Source: an uncultured Clostridia bacterium
GTDB taxonomy: Bacteria; Bacillota; Clostridia; Christensenellales; Pumilibacteraceae
Assembly: GCA_947175335.1 (NCBI GenBank)
Contig: CAMWMF010000005.1
Location: 54,843-118,842, forward strand
Direction of reading: 5' to 3'
DNA length: 64,000 nt
Shown here in pieces: positions 49,451 to 57,817 of this stretch; the first letter of the stretch is position 1; each line of letters starts with the position of its first letter. Under the pieces are notes generated by a model. It ran no database searches and was not told the origin of the DNA. It saw only the letters and a list, made by a program, of their open reading frames with translations. The translations under genes were made by a program, and so were the position numbers.

Positions 49451-50851
49451 CTATCCTACCATTTGGCCCAAAAATTCGAGGAAGGCTATGCGCCAATAAG
49501 CTTCGTTGTGATCGCCGCCGTTGACGTAGTTTTCCGTTATATTCGAGGCGGAAAATCCGCATGCGGTAAGTCCGCTCTTTATGCGTTTGGTTTCGGGCAG
49601 CAGCATATCCTCTAAGCCGTTATCGTTTTGCCCGCAATAAACGTATACCTTGGGCTTGCCCGCGGCAAATCCGTTTTTGCTTGTATAAAACCTTTTCCAA
49701 TCGTTATTGGTAAACAACCCGTTAGCCGGCGAGAACGCACCGATATAACCGTACAAATCGTTGTCTCTAAGCCCGAGGTAGTACGATCCCAGCCCGCCCG
49801 ACGACGAACCGACAATGCCGGTCTTTTCGCGGCTTGTATCAACCGAATAATTGGAGTTGACCCACGGCATAACGGTTTGCTTGATAAAGTTACCCATATC
49901 GTCCAGCGTGCCGTTGTCAAATCCCGGCTCGTTTGCCAAGTCTGTAAGCGTTCCGAAGCTTAGGCTCATAGTAAGCTCGCGATTGCGCTGTACGTTGCCG
50001 CCGCTGCCGTTGTCTATTGCGACTACTATAACGCCGTCGCCACCGTTCTTGACAAGGCTAGTCACCGCAACGTCTACGCACCACGAATTGTTCTCCGCTA
50101 CGCCGTTTGCCGCTCCAAACGCGTTTTGCCCGTCAAACATATACAGCACGCCGTATTTTTTAGAAGTCGAATATCCGGGCGGCGTGTATATCCAAACCTT
50201 TTTACTTTTATTGCCTATATAGCTTAAATTCTTGTTGTCGGTAAACGTCTTTTCCGTAACGTTTCCGTAGTTTTCCGTGCCCATTGTAAACGTACCGTCC
50301 GTTCCGTAATATCCGCTTGTCGCGCCGCTCACGACCAAGTCCTTGGTTTGACGATTGCCGCCGTCGTTAAAAATAATCCTATCGTACTGCGAATAATCAA
50401 TGTCTATCTTGAATTGCTGTTCGTTATAACCGGAAGTGCCGAATGATGTCAGCTTCTCCCCCGGCCACGCCTTTTTGGGCTTGTCTGGCGAAGAATAGTT
50501 CCAACAATACGCGTATACGTTAGTCCACTTTCCGCTGTTTGTGTAATACACTGTCGTCTTTGTACTCGTCGGCGTAGGTGTAGGCGTAGGTGTAGGCGTG
50601 GGCGTAGGTGTAGGCGTGGGCGTAGGTGTAGGCGTCGGCGTAGGAGTTGGTGTCGGTGTTGGTGTTGGCGTCGGTGTAGGCGTCGGCGTAGGAGTTGGTG
50701 TCGGTGTAGGCGTGACGTTATCGTCATCGCCGCCGGTGTTGTCCGAATATGACGGCGGTGACAAATCGATTGTACCGCAACCGACAAGATAGATTGCGGC
50801 AAACATCGCCAAAACGATTACGGCAATAAAAACAAGAATGCGTCGTTTCAT
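49451..50851 (-). CDS. Lipoprotein: Thr-Pro linker, CBM26-like starch-binding module, esterase domain
   Basis: Lipobox YLVGCGT; (TP)n linker; TVYYTNSGKWTNVYAYCW..WPGEKLTSFG..YDRIIFNDGGNRQT; esterase GIVGSSSGGLGSYYLGLR and GGDHNEAYWR. Confidence 0.85.
   Translation of the reverse strand: MKRRILVFIAVIVLAMFAAIYLVGCGTIDLSPPSYSDNTGGDDDNVTPTPTPTPTPTPTPTPTPTPTPTPTPTPTPTPTPTPTPTPTPTPTPTPTSTKTTVYYTNSGKWTNVYAYCWNYSSPDKPKKAWPGEKLTSFGTSGYNEQQFKIDIDYSQYDRIIFNDGGNRQTKDLVVSGATSGYYGTDGTFTMGTENYGNVTEKTFTDNKNLSYIGNKSKKVWIYTPPGYSTSKKYGVLYMFDGQNAFGAANGVAENNSWCVDVAVTSLVKNGGDGVIVVAIDNGSGGNVQRNRELTMSLSFGTLTDLANEPGFDNGTLDDMGNFIKQTVMPWVNSNYSVDTSREKTGIVGSSSGGLGSYYLGLRDNDLYGYIGAFSPANGLFTNNDWKRFYTSKNGFAAGKPKVYVYCGQNDNGLEDMLLPETKRIKSGLTACGFSASNITENYVNGGDHNEAYWRIAFLEFLGQMVG
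50571..50714. repeat. 6-bp-unit minisatellite encoding the Thr-Pro linker
   Basis: Tandem ggcgta/ggtgta/ggcgtg/ggtgtt/ggagtt hexamers. Confidence 0.9.
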
Positions 50852-50963
50852 AACACCCCCGATAAAAAAGCTGTCTCAAAACATTTTCACTTGTATTATA
50901 TAACAAAACGCCTAATAACGCAATAGCTTGGAATAAATTTTTTACATTTGCAAAAAAAGCCTA

Positions 50964-50992
50964 TTGATTTACCCTATTTTTTATGCTATACT
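50964..50992 (+). promoter_or_regulatory. Sigma-A promoter (extended -10)
   Basis: TTGATT - 17 bp - TGC-TATACT upstream of the mgtC-like gene. Confidence 0.65.
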
Positions 50993-51021
50993 TGAAATAT
51001 CAATATAAAGGATGACGTAAC

Positions 51022-51690
51022 ATGTTCCCAACGGCAGAAGGCGCGATATTCGAGCTTAAAACTCTTATAAGCATACTGATTGCACTCGTACTCGGGTTCG
51101 CTATCGGCTTAGAACGCAGAATAAACAGCAAAGAGGTAGGCATACGCACTCACACCATAGTGTGCGTCGGTGCGGCGCTTATGGTGGTAATCAGTAAATA
51201 CGGTTTTACCGGCATGGACTTTGACGCGTCGCGCATTGCCGCGCAGATTGTGTCGGGTATAGGCTTTTTGAGCGTCGGAATAATAATGGTCCGCCAAAAG
51301 GAAGTGCGTGGACTGACGACTGCCGCGGGTATTTGGGCAACGGCGGGCGTCGGCATGGCAGCGGGCGCGGGATTGTATATTGTAGCCGCAGGCGCGACGA
51401 TAATATTAGTACTCGCACAATGCCTTTTCCACTCGCGCTACAAGATTTTCAATATGAAACAAATGTATCGGCTTAATATCGTTTTCAGGCAAACGAACAA
51501 CGAGGAAGCTATAATAAAGGACGTTTTCCACGTAAAACACTTTTACAGCTTTAACGTACGCGAGGACGGCAACGACTCCGTTTGTGAGGCGTCCATATCC
51601 ACCGACATTATGTACAGCTCCGAAAAGCTGATAGAAATTCGCAGCAAATATCCGTTTATCATAAGCATCGAACGCATAGACGCGCACTGA
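51022..51690 (+). CDS. MgtC/SapB family protein
   Basis: LGFAIGLERRINSKEVGIRTHTIVCVGAALMVVIS..AQIVSGIGFLSVGIIMVRQKEVRGLTTAAGIWATAGVGMAAGAG. Confidence 0.95.
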   Translation: MFPTAEGAIFELKTLISILIALVLGFAIGLERRINSKEVGIRTHTIVCVGAALMVVISKYGFTGMDFDASRIAAQIVSGIGFLSVGIIMVRQKEVRGLTTAAGIWATAGVGMAAGAGLYIVAAGATIILVLAQCLFHSRYKIFNMKQMYRLNIVFRQTNNEEAIIKDVFHVKHFYSFNVREDGNDSVCEASISTDIMYSSEKLIEIRSKYPFIISIERIDAH

Positions 51691-51718
51691 TCCCCTTGCG
51701 ACAAACACATCGCAAAAC

Positions 51719-51756
51719 AAAAAGTACGAACTACTTAACGTGTTCGTACTTTTCTT
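51719..51756. terminator. Intrinsic terminator
   Basis: AAAAGTACGAAC...GTTCGTACTTTTCTTTTT. Confidence 0.8.
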
Positions 51757-51840
51757 TTTCAGTGCGCTATAATCCGAATTTGAAATTTTTATTTATAAAG
51801 ATATATTTGGCGCCATTTCTCATTGCTATTCACACTTGTA

Positions 51841-51862
51841 TGTGTACGACAAAATCTCGCGT
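51841..51862 (+). repeat. 22-bp exact direct repeat (right-end motif, module 1)
   Basis: tgtgtacgacaaaatctcgcgt, identical at 55190-55211. Confidence 0.9.
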
Positions 51863-51944
51863 GTTACCACAAAAACCACAGCTGCTTTCCTTAGTATCAC
51901 ACAACACGCCAAAAGTCAAAGGCCGAAAGTCCCGTCGGCATCGC

Positions 51945-53357
51945 TTATTGATAAACGCTGATTTTTTTTATAATGTCCGATACGTTATTTTGTCCGCTCC
52001 GCCTATCGCTCGGCGATTTGGATACGGTGAACCAATAGCGCTCATTCCCGCGGAAGACAAACTTATAATGGTTTTGGTCGGCTACGAGCTTGAAACCCAC
52101 TCGCTCCAATTCCGCTATGTCGCGCTTGTTTATCTGTTCCCCACTCGACAATACGCGCTTTACCACTTCCTCAATTTCACGTCCGTTTCCTATGTAATCG
52201 TTGGGCTCCAACAGGCTGTTGATGAGTTCGTGCTGTCGTGTATCGAAACCGCCGCAACGAGCCGCCGCCTCTTTCAGCACCGTGACAAGCAAGTCGTGCT
52301 GTTCCCCTATGAAAAACTCCTTAACCGGGGACTTGGATATTATGTTATCTTGTATTCCGCTTGCCTCGAATGCGGCTTGCAAGCTTTCGTTCTTGCTACG
52401 CAGGTCGGTGTTCTCTTTGGTGAGTTCGGCTATTCTCTTTTTGGCCGCTTCAAGTTTCGATTCCAAGCTGTCGTACTCGCCCATAAAGTCATCAAGCAAC
52501 GCCGCATTTTTCTCGGCGTCAGCCGCCACCTTTTCCGCGTGTATTTGTTCCCAAGAAGGCGACTCCTTATCTACCGATGCGGTTACGGACTTGACCACAT
52601 CATTCATAATCTTGATATCAAGTTCACCCCACAATGCTTGCGCTCGGCACATACGATCTATTTTTCCGTTAGGGTAAAACACGCCCAATCGCCCATTGAA
52701 CGGTATCGGCACTTCCGTCCGCTGTTTAAGGTTGAACGAGAAATCCGTCGTATCTTCAATTACCACATAAGCTATTCCTGCCAAGAGAAATGCAAGTGAT
52801 TCGACATTCAGCTCGTATCCAGAGCTATCGAAAATCCTACTCACAAAAATCATCGGAAGCGGCAACTTGTGCTTACCGTTTACTATTTTCTCAAACAAAT
52901 CAAGTTTACCAAAATCGGCGGATATCGGCGTTGATTGTATCGGCAAGACGTCCGACTTTACCCTGCCGTCTTGAATAAAAGCTCGAATGATTTCGCTCCG
53001 TTCTTTCGGCACTTTATCGAAAAGCGTTATGTCACCCGAACAGTTGATGTGGATTGTCGCACTCTTTGCCGATGCACTCTCTTCGTAAATTATTTCCGTT
53101 TCCCACGCCTGGCTATAATAAATATGCGACAACTTGAAAGCGAAATATTCTACGTCTTTCCTTTTGCCCGATATCGTGTCAATCGTATAGAAACCGTCCA
53201 CTATGTGCGTTTCCGCTTTGGCGTCACACCGCTCGAATTTCTCGCTCAAAGCTGCGTTCGAACCGCCACCCTTGAGCCACTTGATTATCGTCTCATTTAT
53301 TTGCTCTTGCCCGACTTCGAATTTAAGAGGCAATTTCGTAGAAAGTATTCTTATCAC
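51945..53357 (-). CDS. Unknown accessory protein with central coiled coil and HicA-like C-terminal domain
   Basis: 470 aa; coiled coil DSLESKLEAAKKRIAELTKENTDLRSKNESLQAAF; C-term DIAELERVGFKLVADQNHYKFVFRGNERYWFTVSKSPSDRRSGQNNVSDIIKKI resembles a HicA-type fold; 11 bp from the RNase III gene. Confidence 0.6.
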   Translation of the reverse strand: MIRILSTKLPLKFEVGQEQINETIIKWLKGGGSNAALSEKFERCDAKAETHIVDGFYTIDTISGKRKDVEYFAFKLSHIYYSQAWETEIIYEESASAKSATIHINCSGDITLFDKVPKERSEIIRAFIQDGRVKSDVLPIQSTPISADFGKLDLFEKIVNGKHKLPLPMIFVSRIFDSSGYELNVESLAFLLAGIAYVVIEDTTDFSFNLKQRTEVPIPFNGRLGVFYPNGKIDRMCRAQALWGELDIKIMNDVVKSVTASVDKESPSWEQIHAEKVAADAEKNAALLDDFMGEYDSLESKLEAAKKRIAELTKENTDLRSKNESLQAAFEASGIQDNIISKSPVKEFFIGEQHDLLVTVLKEAAARCGGFDTRQHELINSLLEPNDYIGNGREIEEVVKRVLSSGEQINKRDIAELERVGFKLVADQNHYKFVFRGNERYWFTVSKSPSDRRSGQNNVSDIIKKISVYQ

Positions 53358-53368
53358 CCTATTCCCCC

Positions 53369-54484
53369 TTAATCATCCCAATCGTCATCGTCGGGATTGT
53401 CGTACCAATCGTTATCGTTTTCTTTGCCGTTTGCGTTCAATATGCTCATAAGCATATTGTATGCCGCCCTACGCTTTGCCTCTTTCTTTGTGCTTGCTTT
53501 GCTCTGGTACCAATATATGTAATCCCGCACTACGCAACGACACCACCAATACGGATTCCCATCTCTATCGTGTTTTTCTTCAAAGGTATATTCGGGCAAC
53601 GAAAAGTATCCCTTTTGCGCAAGCTCTTGCAGTTGGTTTATCGCCCGCTCTTCCGAAGGCTCGTCTATTTCATCTTCCATTGTGAATAGCATACCTTCGT
53701 ATTCAAGATATTCGTAGGCCGCCTCAGCCGCAGCCATTCGCGCTTTGCTTTTAGAGTAGCCAAACCCAACGAACGGATTACCATCGTCTATGTACAATTT
53801 GCAAGTTATTGGCCCGTCGCTGTCTTCATTCTCTATCGTATCGCGCTGTCCATAAATCGAATACAACTGAATCATCCGATTAACCTTATACTCGTCCGTA
53901 TCTTGGTATTCGTACCTCGGTACTTCGTTCTTCTTTTTTTGACTCCACTCTTGAACGAGCGTGACGTAGTTCTCCGAGTCATCAACCCCATGTTCCAAAT
54001 AATAGTCGAGGTCAAGCATAAGCTCTACCGTGTCCTGTATTGCATCGTAATCCCAATCGCTATCGATTGCGACCGCCCCGACTATTGCTTCGAACAAGTC
54101 TTCCTTAACGTGCGGATCTTCGCTCACATTGAGTTTTCTATCGCCTTTGCCCATGATGAGATACTGGCTGAAATCGAGTACATCAATCCGATGTGCAAGC
54201 ATCGAACACTCGACAAGCGATTTTTTCAAGTCGCTCAGTTTCCCTTCCGTGAGTTCGCAGGAGAATTCATCTCGCCCATTTATCTCACCATAGTAATCAC
54301 TCAATGCTCTAACGACCGCGACCCCCAACGCTTGGTCGCCAATGAATTCTAAAACTTCATTGTTATCCCCGTCGTGCGTTTCGTTCGTGTAGCTCTTCCG
54401 AGTGAACGCTTGTACGAGCAAATCACGCCTATTGAATTCATAACCAATAAGCGACTCTATTTGCTCACAGTCTTCTCTTTCCAT
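53369..54484 (-). CDS. RNase III-family protein with two C-terminal dsRBD-like domains
   Basis: Start chosen at MEREDCEQ behind GGAGG; NEVLEFIGDQALG and KEDLFEAIVGA keep acidic catalytic positions; dsRBD-like FVGFGYSKSKARMAAAEAAYEYL and YQSKASTKKEAKRRAAYNML. Confidence 0.85.
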   Translation of the reverse strand: MEREDCEQIESLIGYEFNRRDLLVQAFTRKSYTNETHDGDNNEVLEFIGDQALGVAVVRALSDYYGEINGRDEFSCELTEGKLSDLKKSLVECSMLAHRIDVLDFSQYLIMGKGDRKLNVSEDPHVKEDLFEAIVGAVAIDSDWDYDAIQDTVELMLDLDYYLEHGVDDSENYVTLVQEWSQKKKNEVPRYEYQDTDEYKVNRMIQLYSIYGQRDTIENEDSDGPITCKLYIDDGNPFVGFGYSKSKARMAAAEAAYEYLEYEGMLFTMEDEIDEPSEERAINQLQELAQKGYFSLPEYTFEEKHDRDGNPYWWCRCVVRDYIYWYQSKASTKKEAKRRAAYNMLMSILNANGKENDNDWYDNPDDDDWDD

Positions 54485-54525
54485 AAAAAACCTCCATGTT
54501 GAATTCACAGAGGGCATAGTGTACA

Positions 54526-54563
54526 CCTAACGCAAAAATGACTACTTATTGTAGTCCGTTAGG
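54526..54563 (-). promoter_or_regulatory. Two-tier inverted repeat upstream of RNase III gene
   Basis: CCTAACG...CGTTAGG enclosing GACTAC-AATAA-GTAGTC. Confidence 0.5.
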
Positions 54564-54777
54564 CATCCAATCTATAAATCAGTATTACATAAATCAACCG
54601 TATTTGCCGAGTGTCACTTGCATAACGCGAGGGCAAATCTATTTGTTCTATGTTAGACCTATTTATATCATAATGCCGTCTGCTCTTTTATTGTAACAAA
54701 TCGCCAAACGCTTTGTCAAATATTTTGCCACGAATTTTCAAAGCCGTAAACTAGAAATATTAAAATAAATTGATGTC

Positions 54778-54980
54778 CAAACTTCATTCTCTTGTATACT
54801 TTCGTAGTAGCCACTTAAAGTACGTGCTACACCTTATTCTCTCTTTTTGGTGGATTTGAATCACAAAAAAAATTGACTGCCGAACACACTTTCGGTTATT
54901 AGTAATCTGCAAAAATTCTCAAAACACGAACAAAATCGGTCTAAACGTCGCATGACTTTTAGACCGATTGACTTGGCGGG
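54778..54980 (-). repeat. Left-end repeat, copy A (module 1)
   Basis: Diverged copy of 56413-56633: shared cattctcttg, ttttcgtag-like, gaacacac, hairpin aatcggtctaaa..ttttagaccgatt, ending (t)tggcgg. Confidence 0.75.
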
Positions 54981-55189
54981 TGCGGGATTGTGCGCGGACT
55001 GCGCGCACGGGCTTCGGCTTTGCCGAGCGCCTAGCGAACTTGCGGCCAAATATCTTAACGGGTGATTTGAATAAATGCTTTTATACGATATTATCCACAA
55101 AATATACTTTCATTTGCCACACTTCTCATTCACTTATTCTCTATTTCCGCCACGAAAAAAGTCACGCCGTCACGTGTCCTTTCCGTGCG

Positions 55190-55211
55190 TGTGTACGACA
55201 AAATCTCGCGT
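55190..55211 (+). repeat. 22-bp exact direct repeat (right-end motif, module 2)
   Basis: tgtgtacgacaaaatctcgcgt. Confidence 0.9.
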
Positions 55212-55373
55212 TTTCAAGGTCTGTACTACTAAATCTATCGTGTGACTCAAACAGTGATCATAATAATACTTTTATCCTGCATCATACAACATCCCAAAGC
55301 AAATATATACTTATAGACACGATTGACTTGACATAAAAGTAGTAGCCTAAAACAAATATTTATGTCATTACAA

Positions 55374-55399
55374 AAATGCCAATCGCTTTTAGGCATTCC
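55374..55399. terminator. Terminator-like hairpin downstream of Thg1-like gene
   Basis: AAATGCC-AATCGCTTTTA-GGCATT with flanking A/T tracts. Confidence 0.5.
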
Positions 55400-55488
55400 A
55401 TTTTTTATTTCCTTTATTGTGTTAGAATACTATTAGTCTTGGATCTCCTGGATAATATTTTATAATTTTACGTTGCCTTTATTTCTGC

Positions 55489-56223
55489 TCATAAACAATG
55501 TTCATATTTATACCACTTTTGCATAAAATCACTTGCCGTGTCTACTACCCATTTTTCTTTTTCATAGCGTCCTACATAACCACTGGATACATATTGAGGA
55601 TAATTGCCCCAATCATCACCGACATCTTTCAATGATTGTTTCACATTGATAAATGTACGGCTAAAAGGAGTAAGATGTCTGAATGCGCAAATTCGATCTA
55701 TAAAACCACTCATAGCAAAGGCTTGACGAGAATGAAAGTAGTCTTTTATTTTTACTGTCGGAATAATTATAATTCGAGCATCAAAGGTAAACGCTTCACA
55801 AGGTGACTTTTTTAATGTTTTAGGTATGTATTGTGAAAACATAGCTGATATATAACCGCTCAAAATCGGTAATACTTTTTCAATGCGATTTTGAAAATCT
55901 TTACTTTTTTCTATTTGTTCTTTATCCAATAATAGCGATATTTCGTCTTTAAAAGAATATGCAAAACGCACATAAGGGCAATACTTTTTTATATTTTCCA
56001 TCGTGATTTTCATCGCTAAATGGAATTCAGACAAAAACAATTCAGTATCAGATTTGAATCTGGCGGTTAAGCCTTTGCCATCCAATCGTACGATAATACT
56101 TTCATTCTCCTTAATGGGAGGGACTTGCATAGATACTTCATATTGTTCTAATTTCTCATAGGTGGACTTTGCATAACCGTATGAGTAATTCGGAACTATT
56201 ATCTTTTGTACATCTTCATTCAT
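55489..56223 (-). CDS. Thg1-like protein (tRNAHis guanylyltransferase family, 3'-5' nucleotidyl polymerase)
   Basis: IIVRLDGKGLTARF, FAYSFKDEISLLL, AFTFDARIIIIPTVKIKDYFHSRQAFAMSG match Thg1 palm motifs (RLDGRGFHxF; SDExSF; FDxRxxxxPT..xYxxxRQ). Confidence 0.85.
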   Translation of the reverse strand: MNEDVQKIIVPNYSYGYAKSTYEKLEQYEVSMQVPPIKENESIIVRLDGKGLTARFKSDTELFLSEFHLAMKITMENIKKYCPYVRFAYSFKDEISLLLDKEQIEKSKDFQNRIEKVLPILSGYISAMFSQYIPKTLKKSPCEAFTFDARIIIIPTVKIKDYFHSRQAFAMSGFIDRICAFRHLTPFSRTFINVKQSLKDVGDDWGNYPQYVSSGYVGRYEKEKWVVDTASDFMQKWYKYEHCL

Positions 56224-56412
56224 TTCATATCTCCGTTATATAAGCAATACATCATTACAAGTATATCAAAAATGGAATCATTTTTCAAGTGTATAACATA
56301 AGCAGTTTCTCAAAATGGCACTACGATGGGCGTCTATATAATAATCACCCTCTACGCGATACAATTAAACACTTACTACAACAAACAATAAAATTCACAA
56401 CATTTTTCTGTT

Positions 56413-56633
56413 CAAACCCCATTCTCTTGGGTATTTTCGTAGTGAACACTTTAAGTTTGTACTACACCTTAATCTCTCTTTTGGGTGGGTTTGAACCACA
56501 AAAAAATCGACTGTCGAACACACTATTGACGGTCAGCAGCCCGTAGAATTCCTCAAAAAATAGGCAAAACCGCCCCAAAACATAAGAAAATCGGTCTAAA
56601 GTCGCAAGACTTTTAGACCGATTGCTCTGGCGG
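56413..56633 (-). repeat. Left-end repeat, copy B (module 2), abutting tRNA-Ser 3' end
   Basis: Diverged copy of 54778-54980; terminates at the tRNA TGGCGG (CCGCCA) end. Confidence 0.75.
56588..56622. terminator. Hairpin/terminator downstream of tRNA-Ser
   Basis: aaatcggtctaaa-gtcgcaagac-ttttagaccgatt. Confidence 0.7.
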
Positions 56634-56717
56634 AGAGAGGGGGATTCGAACCCCCGGTAGCTGTTACACTACGCACGCTTTCCAAGCGTGTGCCTTCAGC
56701 CGCTCAGCCATCTCTCC
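56628..56717 (-). tRNA. tRNA-Ser(GGA), CCA encoded
   Basis: GGAGAGATGGCTGAGCGGCTGAAGGCACACGCTTGGAAAGCGTGCGTAGTG..CGGGGGTTCGAATCCCCCTCTCTCCGCCA; long variable arm, anticodon GGA. Confidence 0.97.
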
Positions 56718-56791
56718 ATTTTCCGCGCCCATAGCTTATTGAGCGCGGTTTGTTTATTCTTATTTTGTTTGGCGGTACTCCCCGCCTTTTA

Positions 56792-57814
56792 CTACCACCG
56801 ATTGACTACCTTTTCCGCAAAGCCCGTCTTGTCGGCTATATTGATTATCGTTCCGTCGTCCAGCACGGCCTTGCCGTAGAACTTTCCGAACACTTGGTGT
56901 TGGTCTGTTGCCAGCACGCCCACGTTCATCTTGTCCTTTCTGTCAATTATCGGATAGAACGTGAGATCCAGTCTGTTCTCGTTATCCGCTATCTTCCAAG
57001 GCTTTAAATAATCTGTCTTGCCCTGCGTATACGGAATGTCGAACGTTACATCGTCCAGCTTATGCGCCTTGCCGTCGTAGAAAATCGTGTTTTCACTTTC
57101 CGTCGGCTTACCGAAGCCGTAGCCTAAGTTGAGTCCGAGCGTTTTGCCGTCGTCGGTCTCGCAAGACAGCGACGACCAGTACCACGTATTTTTGTACGTC
57201 CACACGCCCCTGCCCCAATCGAGCCCCGCGTATGCGTTCTTAATCTCGTGTCTATCCTCGCCTACCGAAAACCAGCCGTTGCACCTTAGGCAGTTGATTT
57301 TGGTGTTGTAGTAAAATCTGCGCTTCTTTCCGAACGGGATTGCGACCGTTATATTGTCGCCCGTTGCCGGTTCAAGATCGAACTCGCACTTGAACGTCTT
57401 TTTCCCGTCGAACTTTTTGTATTCGGCTTTGAGCGTTCGTTTACCCGTTTCGTCTATATCGAAGGAAATCTTTACTCCGCCCTTGTCGTAGCGAACGTTG
57501 CCCTCCGAACAGCTCGACGGTAATCCGAGCTTGCCAAGCGACATAAACCCAATCTTACTTTTGGTAATGTACTTGATGTGCTTGAAGTCGATAACAGACA
57601 CCGAAGCGAGCGACATATACGAATTGTCTGCTACCGTGAGCGCGACCGCGTAATCGCCGCCGACCACACTGTAATAGTCCCATTCCTTTATGCGCAACTT
57701 TGGTTTGACCGCCGCGCGGTTGTAAGCCTTGACTTGAGAAAACGCATAACCGCTTTGCGCAAGGTTTCCGCGCGCATCCAGCAAATCGCCGCTTTCCAGC
57801 CGACCTTCACCCAT
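56792..57814 (-). CDS. DUF2804-family protein
   Basis: NLAQSGYAFSQVKAYNRAAVKPKLRIKEWDYYSVVGGDYAVALTVADNSYMSLASVSVIDF. Confidence 0.8.
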   Translation of the reverse strand: MGEGRLESGDLLDARGNLAQSGYAFSQVKAYNRAAVKPKLRIKEWDYYSVVGGDYAVALTVADNSYMSLASVSVIDFKHIKYITKSKIGFMSLGKLGLPSSCSEGNVRYDKGGVKISFDIDETGKRTLKAEYKKFDGKKTFKCEFDLEPATGDNITVAIPFGKKRRFYYNTKINCLRCNGWFSVGEDRHEIKNAYAGLDWGRGVWTYKNTWYWSSLSCETDDGKTLGLNLGYGFGKPTESENTIFYDGKAHKLDDVTFDIPYTQGKTDYLKPWKIADNENRLDLTFYPIIDRKDKMNVGVLATDQHQVFGKFYGKAVLDDGTIINIADKTGFAEKVVNRW

Positions 57815-57817
57815 CGA

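Noticed and set aside
50571-50714. CRISPR or structural DNA repeat
   Set aside because: Simple in-frame hexamer repeat explained by the Thr-Pro linker of a lipoprotein.
50940-51021. Mg2+ riboswitch (M-box) upstream of the mgtC-like gene
   Set aside because: The promoter at 50964-50992 leaves only about 25 nt of leader, too short for an M-box.
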